A stretch of 64,000 nt of DNA from Zeugodacus cucurbitae. Its lineage: Eukaryota; Arthropoda; Insecta; Diptera; Tephritidae. The position numbers were made by a program, and so were the translations under genes. This document shows, one piece after another, positions 57,042 through 64,000 of the stretch; the stretch's first letter is position 1, and the number at the start of each line of letters is the position of its first letter. Location: contig NC_071671.1 in NCBI RefSeq assembly GCF_028554725.1, positions 9,234,001 through 9,298,000 on the forward strand, read 5' to 3'. Under the pieces are notes generated by a model that saw only the letters and a list, made by a program, of their open reading frames with translations, was not told the origin of the DNA and made no database searches.

Positions 57042-58649
57042 TATTACCTTTGTTTTATAAAATGAATTTAAAATATATCATAATAAAATCCAATAAGTCC
57101 CTCTTTTTGGAATGGAAGTTTGGAAGCGTAAATTGAGTCTCCCGCTTCCAATCGTTTTAAATTTAATCTGCTTTATATAATTGATTCGGTTCAGCCGATC
57201 AAACCTCTCTATTAACCAGTATTTTTTTCACCAAAGCTCTCCTTAATTTCTTTCCTTGTTAAGCGTAAATCATAATTGGAGATTCTTAGTAGCTAAACAT
57301 TTATTCTCCATTATACTGAGAGGTATGTACATACATATTTGAAATACTTAGTATAATATAAGGATTAATAAATCAAAATATGTGATCGATTAAGTGTTTA
57401 TTATTATTAGCGGACAACACACAGCTCACATTCTTGGAAAATCATATCAATCCAACTTAAAAACCCAAAAATGCTATGTGAGCATTATTGATAAAATATA
57501 AGTAAATAAAATGTACAGATTCCACCTATACTCATTACTTTGTTTAAAATGGTCTGAGAAACCTTTTGAACTTTAGAAAAATGTACCCCGCACTTAGATA
57601 TAATAGTCTTACTGATCCCACTTTCGTAGATGTAAGGTACCTTCCACACATGGAAGCATGAGTTCCATTACACGAATTGCTCTCAACAAAATTCTTTTTC
57701 CTAAAGTTATACGGAATCTAAGACGATATTCTCCAACTGTCAAATAAGTCTAAAAGAAAGCAAAGCAGTTACATTTCAAAGTAATTCTCCATGATTGCCC
57801 AGCTTTCGCTAGACTGAGTTCGACATGTTTCTGATATCATACATACCTTCGGTCAACCGAGTGAATTAAAATTAGGCGCAAAGAGATTTCGCATAGATAC
57901 AAGTTGGTACAATTCCACATGAGTCTCTACTAATACAGCTACACAGCTGCATTCAACTCTCTCCGTGATCTTTACTCCGGGGTTTTTATGTTGGACCTGA
58001 ACTAAAAATTTTCGGGTGTCTTAGCTTAATGCTACTCATAAATTAAATGACTTTAATTTCAGTTTCATGATAGTATTTTTCTCGAGAATATTATACAGGT
58101 TGGGAACATCTAGAAGAATGGCCGATTACCACAAGTGGAATATAATAAACCGAACAAAAGCCTTTTAGAGATCTAAGAAAATTTTCAAACCTGCGGAATT
58201 TTTAGAGATATTTATTAAAAAAGTCTAGATAAGTCTAATAGAATTTGTAATTATGTATGTAATCTTATCAACAGTCGCTGATCAGAAAAATTGTTGCGCC
58301 AGCGTATTGCTGTCTGCTTCACTGCACAAAGCATGTATGTATGTGTGTAAATTAATAATAAATATCAATATGCTAATTTTCATCGAGAATCGCGCGTTGC
58401 TCTAATTTCACGAAATAACATTTAATTCATTTAATTAAATACAACAATTTAAAATTTTATTACAGTTGTACATGTAAGTGTATGTGTGTTTGTATGTATG
58501 CCTATTATAGCGTTTCTTTCGTTGAGTTTTCTTCGCGCTACGCTCTATTCTGCATTGTTCGGCATTTTGTGCGACCTGCTTTGCTGAGTTTTCCCTAATG
58601 ACATTTTGGCAGTTTATGAGGCATCACAATAAAAACGCTGTCGCGCTGC
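57042..58649. other. AT-rich spacer
   Basis: No frame, element or RNA gene recognised over 1.6 kb. GTAT tracts lie near 58332 and 58470-58500. Confidence 0.45.
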
Positions 58650-59560
58650 ATGGGTCGCGAAACGTGGAAAGGGGAAGCCAAATGAACTACATACTTCATA
58701 CAGAGCTGCACACACACACACGCACACATGTGCCTATACGCATGTTAATGAAATGAAATGAAATAGTGAAGCGCGCTGTTCATTATTCATTGAAAATGCA
58801 AACGAGCGAAGTGACGAGCCGAGGGGAAAATGCAGTCGCCGCTGCGTGCGAACTTCCGGCAGCGTTTGTGCACTGCGGCTCGGCGCGGCTCGGCGCGGCC
58901 CGCGCGGTCGTTGACTGTCAAAACATGGCAAACAGCAGCAGCAGCAGCGGAAAGTAGAGCAGTTTTCGGGCACTTTTGTCACCATTCAGTCGCTTTTTTT
59001 TCTAATGAAAATCTAGTAGTGGCCTGAAAATAGGCTTTTCGTCAGTTGCTTTATCTGCCCTTTTTTGCATACGAGTACAACAATACTTGTACATTCGAAT
59101 ATTCATATCTACATGGCAGTTTGTTGTTGATGTTGCACTTGAACGCGCAAGCGAATGGCATTTGTTTTGCTTCACCCGCGCTTTTCGCCAGCGAGCTAGC
59201 CAGCCAACCCAACCCTCAAGCGCTGCACGCACAATGCAGGCGAGCACGCCGCATATCCGGTGGGTCCGAGGCCAGAGTGCGTGAATTTTTTTTTGCTGCC
59301 TAATTTTTGGGTAAATGACACAGAGTAAAGCGGAAAACGAGAGCGCAGTTTTTAGTATCAATTTTTTCATTGTGTTGTTCTTGTTTTTTTCGGTCTGTGA
59401 AAAAGTGAAAAAGCCGGGAAAATGAAAAATAAAAAAAACATAATTTAATCATAGCAGAGGAAGCACGAAGGCGGGAAACGCAAGTTATGCGCAATAATTT
59501 AGCTGAAAACATACATACATACATACATGCATTCAAAAATTTCCAAAAATGTATGCGTAT
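58650..59560. promoter_or_regulatory. CpG-rich, possibly promoter or 5'-exon region
   Basis: Composition changes sharply here. Bases 58876-58898 contain two copies of a 10-base CGGCTCGGCG unit inside a roughly 60-base stretch that is almost all G and C, followed by CAG repeats at 58934-58949. An ATTCAGTCGC at about 58985 matches the fly initiator TCAGT, but I find no matching downstream promoter element. Short frames on both strands are compositional. No host gene could be identified; regulatory function is only an inference. Confidence 0.25.
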
Positions 59561-60147
59561 GTATGTATGTCATTATATAAATGCGAGTGCAAACTGTACA
59601 AGTACAGATATGTACATATTTGTGTTTGTATGTGTGGAAAATGTTATCTACCATATTGGGTTAATGGTGGTTTTCACAAAACAAGTTAGACGCTCGCAAG
59701 CTTACAGCGCGGCATAATGCAGCTTCAGCGAATGTTTGCCACGCACACATACACATTTATGTTACGTATTACATACATACATATATTATTCGCAGTCGCC
59801 TGTGGTTAGTGGCAATTTCCTGTTTGGTGTGAAAGAAAAAATATACAAATGCAAAATTGACTAGCTTTAATGAAGTTGAGTTTTTAAAAGACGTATACAT
59901 ATGTACATATGTATATACAAATACATTTATGTTTGTACATTTGAACGCTTAAACGAAATATTTTTTTGTTTTCCTCCATGAAAGTTTCAAATGCATTTTG
60001 TAGAATTTCACTTTGCAATGAAAATAGAAATTATTATTAAATTAAATTAATTATGCAAAAAATATATAAGTTTATTTCATAGCCAATATAAGCGGTGCCG
60101 AAGCAATAAATATTGCAAAAACTCATATGTCGAACTTATATTGAAAA
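59561..60147. other. AT-rich spacer with GTAT/CATA tracts
   Basis: Microsatellite-like GTATGTATGTATG just upstream (59556-59570), TACATATGTACATATG at about 59896-59915. Nothing else recognised. Confidence 0.4.
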
Positions 60148-60203
60148 CAAGTAAGGAAAGGCTAAGTTCGGCTGCAACAGAACATTTTATACTCTCACAA
60201 TTT

Positions 60204-61918
60204 ATTCTTCTTCTTGACTGGCGTAGACACCGCTTACGCGGTTATAGCCGAGTCCAAAACAGCGCGCCACGTATCCCTCCTTCTGGCAGTTTGGCGCCAA
60301 ATGGTTATACCAAGCGAAGCCAGGTCCCTCTCCACCTGGTCCTTCCATCGGAGTGGAGGTCTCCCTCTTCCTCGGCTTCCACCAGTGGGTACTGCATCGA
60401 ATACTTTCAGAGCTGGAGCACTTTCATCCATTCGAACAACATGACCTAGCCAGCGTAGCCGCTGTTTTTTTATTCGCTGGACTATGTCTATGTCGTCGAA
60501 TAACACATACAGCTCTTCGTTCCATCGTCTGCGGTATTCGCGGTAGCCAATGTTTAAGGGACCATAAATCTTCCGCAAAACATTTCTCTCGAAAACTCCT
60601 AGTGCCGTCTCATCGGATGTTGACATCGTCCACGCTTCTGCACCGTAAAGTAGGACGGGAATGATGAGGGACTTGTAGAGTTTGGTTTTTGTTCGTCGAG
60701 AGAGGACTTTACTTTTCAATTGCCTACTTAGTCCATAGTAGCACCTGTTGGCAAGAGTGATTCTGCGTTGGATTTCCAGGCTGACATTGTTATTGCTGTT
60801 AATGCTGGTTCCCAGGTAGACGAAATTATCTACAACTTCAAAGTTATGACTGTCAACAGTGACGTGGGAGCCAAGACGCGAATGCGCTGACTGTTTGTTT
60901 GATGACAGGAGATATTTCGTCTTGTCCTCGTTCACCACCAGACCCATACGCTTCGCTTCCTTATCCAGTCTGGAAAAAGCAGAACTAACGGCGCGGGTGT
61001 TGTTTCCAATGATATCGATATCATCGGCGTACGCCAGTAGCTGTACACTCTTGTAGAAGATTGTTCCTTCTCTATTTAGCTCTGCAGCTCTATAATTTTT
61101 TCCAGCATCAAGTTAAAGAAGTCGCACGATAGTGAGTCACTTTGTCTGAAACCTCGTCTGGTATCGAACGGCTCGGAGAGGTCCTTCCCGATCCTGACGG
61201 AGCTTTTGGTGTCGCTCAACGTCAGCTTACACAGCCGTATTAGTTTTGCGGGGATACCAAATTCAGACATCGCGGCATAAAGGCAACTCCTTTTCGTGCT
61301 GTCGAAAGCAGCTTTAAAGTCGACAAAGAGATGGTATGCGTCGATCCTATTTTCACGGGTCTTCTCCAAAATTTGGCGCATGGTGAATATCTAGTTTGTT
61401 GTTGATTTTCCAGGTCTAAAGCCACACTGATAAGGTCCAATCAGTTTGTTGACGGTGGGCTTTAGTCTTTCACACAATACGCTCGACAGAACCTTATACG
61501 CGATGTTGAGGAGGCTTATCCCACGGTAATTGGCGCAAATTGTGGGGTCTCCCTTTTTGTGTATTGGGCAGAGTACACTGAGATTCCAATCGTCAGGCAT
61601 GCTTTCTTCCGACCATATTTTGCAAAGAAGCTGATGCAAGCACCTTATCAGCTCTTCGCCGCCGTATTTGAATAGCTCGGCCGGTAATCCATCGGCCCCC
61701 GCAGCCTTATTGTTCTTCAAGCGGGTAATTGCTATTCGAATTTCTTCACGGCCGGTCAATGGAACATCTGCTCCATCGTCGTCGATTGGGGAATCGGGTT
61801 CGCCATCTCCTGTTGTTGTACTTTCACTGCCATTCAACAGGCTGGAGAAGTGTTCCCTCCACAAACTCAGTATACTCTGGTCATCAATAACTAGATCACC
61901 TCTGGGGGTCCTAGTAGT
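60204..61918 (-). mobile_element. RTE copy 10, 5'-truncated, nested in the HINE
   Basis: Runs on the minus strand from the linker (RTPRGDLVIDDQSILSLWREHF) to the subfamily-B tail (GTCTACGCCAGTCAAGAAG). The insertion lies just inside the HINE end, in an ATTTATT context; a TTTATT-like target duplication is possible but not certain. Its wording is close to copy 1, so it is fairly young, and clearly younger than the HINE it interrupts. Confidence 0.87.
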
Positions 61919-61963
61919 AGTTTTATTTAAGATAACACACAATTTGACCCATATAGTCGGCAT
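60234..61963 (-). pseudogene. RTE reverse transcriptase, two lesions
   Basis: Three open stretches cover nearly the whole enzyme: 61391-61963 (NNKAAGADGLPAELFKYGG, IHKKGDPTICANYRGISLL, QCGFRPGKST), 61076-61381 (FVDFKAAFDSTKRS, motif A; RGFRQSDSLSCDFF, motif B with Gly changed to Ser) and 60234-60947 (C-terminal domain with RWLGHVVRMDE). The YADDIDIIG motif is encoded at about 61015-61040 in the downstream frame. Lesions are a TAG at 61391-61393 in place of a Gln codon (CAG in copy 1) and a one-base deletion near 61095. The endonuclease is absent because of 5' truncation. Confidence 0.87.
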
Positions 61964-62825
61964 AGGCCAATAGAATTCCTAAACCGATTTCACTCATTTT
62001 CACCACCTAAATACCTATATCCAAGACTAAACTTAATTTTGCTAAGATATCTCACATATTAACCGATATATGCGATATAAAGCCAACCGTGTTTTTGAAA
62101 AACCTACAATTAGCTATATGGGAGCTTGGAGAAGTTATGATCCGATTTTAACCATTTTTGGTACAGAGACACACTATTAGAAGGAAAATCTTTCCATTGA
62201 ATTACATTAAAATATCTTGGATATTTACCGATTTGGTGAAATACCGGTGAAAAATTACACTTAGGCACTGAGTTCTTCATGTTCGATATACGGGTCCTTC
62301 AAAAGTTATAGTCCGTTTTCGATAATTTTTTCACAAGTGATGCCACGTATCATATACAGTATTTGTGTCAAGTTTTATTCCGCTATCTTCATCGGTTACT
62401 AATGTGTAATTATAAAGTGAAGGAATCTGATGGAATTCAAAATTGAGTTATATAGAAAGTAGTCGTGGTTGTGAACCGGTTTCGCTCATTTTCCATTCGT
62501 GTCATCAGAGTGTCAAGAAAGTATTATGTGCCGAATTTCATTGAAATCGGTCGAGCAGTTTTTGATTTTTGACCCATAAGAGGGCGACGCCACGCCCATT
62601 TTCTATTTTTGTTTAAATTTGAGAGATAACGTTTTCCGTTAGTGAATTAACGCTAACTATAAATCCACTTTCAACACAGTAGAGCGAAATTTACTTTAAA
62701 ATTAATACGCTAATGTTATACTTATGAAAATTCACTTTCATATAACACCAAGATTATCAAATTGGTGTTATGACTAGTCAAAGTGTTGTGGCGCTGCACA
62801 CTGAAGCTCTGCCCTGCTCTGTCGG

Positions 62826-62920
62826 GTTACCGGAAAGGGAAATGATGTTACCGGATACGGGGCAACCGGAACCGGATATGGGGTAACCGCATATGATGTT
62901 ACCGGAAATGGGAAAGATTT
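62826..62920. repeat. Short tandem array of GGTTACCGGA-type units
   Basis: Irregular repeats of a 14-30-base motif built on TACCGGATATGGGG and TGATGTTACCGGA lie inside the HINE core. The copy at 19449-20890 lacks this array. Confidence 0.65.
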
Positions 62921-63354
62921 TTGCATCCAGATATGCTTCTTCCTAGTGCAAAATTGCCAAATTTTACTAGTATAGCTTTATTTATGGCTTAGTTATAACA
63001 CTCTTCCTCTACAGGTTTTCGGGTTTCGCCATTTTGTGGGCGTGGTAATTGTCCGATTTCGCCCATTTTCAATAGCAAGTAAAGCGGTCCCAAGGAACAT
63101 GTGTACCAAGTTTCGTCAAGATAACTAAATTTTTACTGAAGTTATCCGTGGCACGGACAGACGGACGGACGGTTGGACGGACAGAGAGACAGACATCCGG
63201 ATTTCAACTTGTCTCGTCATCCTGATTATTTTTATATATACATATGTATAACTCTACATCTAACTCGTTTAGTTTTATATGACTTACAAACAACCGTTAA
63301 GTGAACAAAACTATAATATAATACTCTCTTAGCAACTTTTGTTGCGAGAGTATA

Positions 63355-64000
63355 AAAATAATCGTTTGGTGAATAAAACACCTTATAAAGTGGAAAAACA
63401 CACCAGTGTGGAAAAAAATATTTTCGCAAACATGAAATATGCAAATCAGCATATCCATTTTAAATGTGACTAAAGAAATTTGGGACTGAGGTATAAACAA
63501 GACAAAAGAGATTTAACATTTTTTAAAAGTGGTATTATAAACACAACTGTTGCCCCACCATTAGAAATGCCACCTCGCACATCACTCACATGTAGCTAGG
63601 TATATATACGAGTACAATGTATCTACATATAAGCGCTTTCATAAAATAATTTGTTTATTTATAAGACACCAAATGTGGTGTTAAAATGCGAATTACATTG
63701 TTGTTGTTGTTGACGAAAAACAAGCAACACAGCGTCTAATAGGGCATAACTAAAAGGGTTTGAGGGTTAACACCTACATATATATACATATATAACCGTT
63801 TATAATGTATCTATGGGCACACATATGCGACCATTTTCATGAGTATGTGCAAATGAAGTATGCTTTATGAAGGTGTCACACTTACGCATGTATGTATGTA
63901 GCCTCAGTCACACACCCTTACCCGGTGCAGACACTCGTCACTAAATACCAGTTTGCCTCTTAACGAATCCCCACACTCGCCTGCTCAAGCATTCGCCTCG
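63355..64000. other. AT-rich spacer at the window end
   Basis: TTG repeat at 63698-63711 and CATA tracts near 63775-63795 and 63885-63900. No gene recognised; two overlapping minus-strand frames at 63232-63500 partly read through HINE sequence. Confidence 0.4.

Larger units (their letters stand above)
60148..63354 (-). mobile_element. Complete HINE/DINE-1-like element split by an RTE copy
   Basis: The minus-strand element ends at 60148 with CTTACTTG preceded by a weakened hairpin (GTTCTG/CGAAC), and starts at 63354 with TATACTCTCGCAACAAAAGTTGC. The core has the GTCC-type microsatellite near 63150-63195 and a short tandem array at 62826-62920. Removing the RTE (60204-61918) leaves about 1.49 kb, close to the 1.44 kb of the copy at 19449-20890. 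It is non-coding; mobilisation would need Helentron-type enzymes from elsewhere. Confidence 0.8.

Noticed and set aside
1..64000. tRNA, rRNA or snRNA genes
   Set aside because: I saw no convincing tRNA box A/B pair, rRNA segment or snRNA core on either strand while reading. A covariance-model scan could not be run.

Overview
The window is eukaryotic, and most likely from a tephritid-type true fly (Diptera). The evidence is an AT-rich background, many CATA, TTG and CA microsatellites, a GT-AG intron inside one transposon gene, and a repeat community I associate with tephritid genomes: RTE and jockey-type non-LTR elements, mariner-like elements, and a HINE/DINE-1-like element whose end reads CTTAGCCCTTCCTTACTTG. 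I recognise no intact host protein-coding gene, tRNA, rRNA or CRISPR array. Nearly everything that can be named is mobile DNA, most of it broken.

Layout. Bases 1-430 are a diverged HINE-like fragment. Bases 1145-3453 are a DNA transposon with CACTG ends, about 0.4-kb terminal inverted repeats (TIRs) and a TTA target duplication; it carries a decayed, intron-containing gene. Bases 4426-7689 are a full-length RTE-clade retrotransposon in an 11-bp target duplication. Its 3' half and downstream flank (with a mariner-like relic and a MITE) are tandemly duplicated as 5893-9926 and 9927-13973. Bases 13976-14760 are UTR-like host-type DNA. Bases 14915-16216 are a mariner relic split by a non-LTR ORF1 fragment. 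Bases 17835-21606 hold a Tc1 relic, a palindromic-ended element, and a TTAA-flanked element split by a complete HINE. Bases 22060-23080 are host-type spacer. Bases 23480-24545 are a jockey-type tail abutting an inverted RTE relic. Bases 27107-33530 are a dense patch of small elements: two pogo-like MITEs, a Helitron, jockey and SINE-like pieces, an inverted HINE pair, and a HINE carrying an RTE 3' end. Bases 33841-39246 are a 2703-bp tandem duplication whose two units appear identical, each containing a 5'-truncated RTE. Bases 40500-49866 are host-type DNA with jockey, pogo and three further RTE relics. Bases 49867-60147 are mostly host-type intergenic or intronic DNA with two mariner relics and CpG- and GAGA-rich stretches that may be promoters or 5' exons. 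Bases 60148-63354 are a complete HINE split by a 1.7-kb inverted RTE copy.

How the parts relate. The RTE family is the main actor, with ten copies or fragments in at least two 3'-tail subfamilies plus one distant relative. It would supply its own endonuclease and reverse transcriptase, but every copy here is disabled. HINE, MITE and SINE-like pieces have no genes and would depend on enzymes supplied elsewhere. Nested insertions give relative ages: HINE is older than the RTE inside it at two places, and the TTAA element is older than the HINE inside it. The two tandem duplications are the youngest events, or are assembly artefacts. All identifications come from reading the sequence and remembered family motifs; no database search was run.
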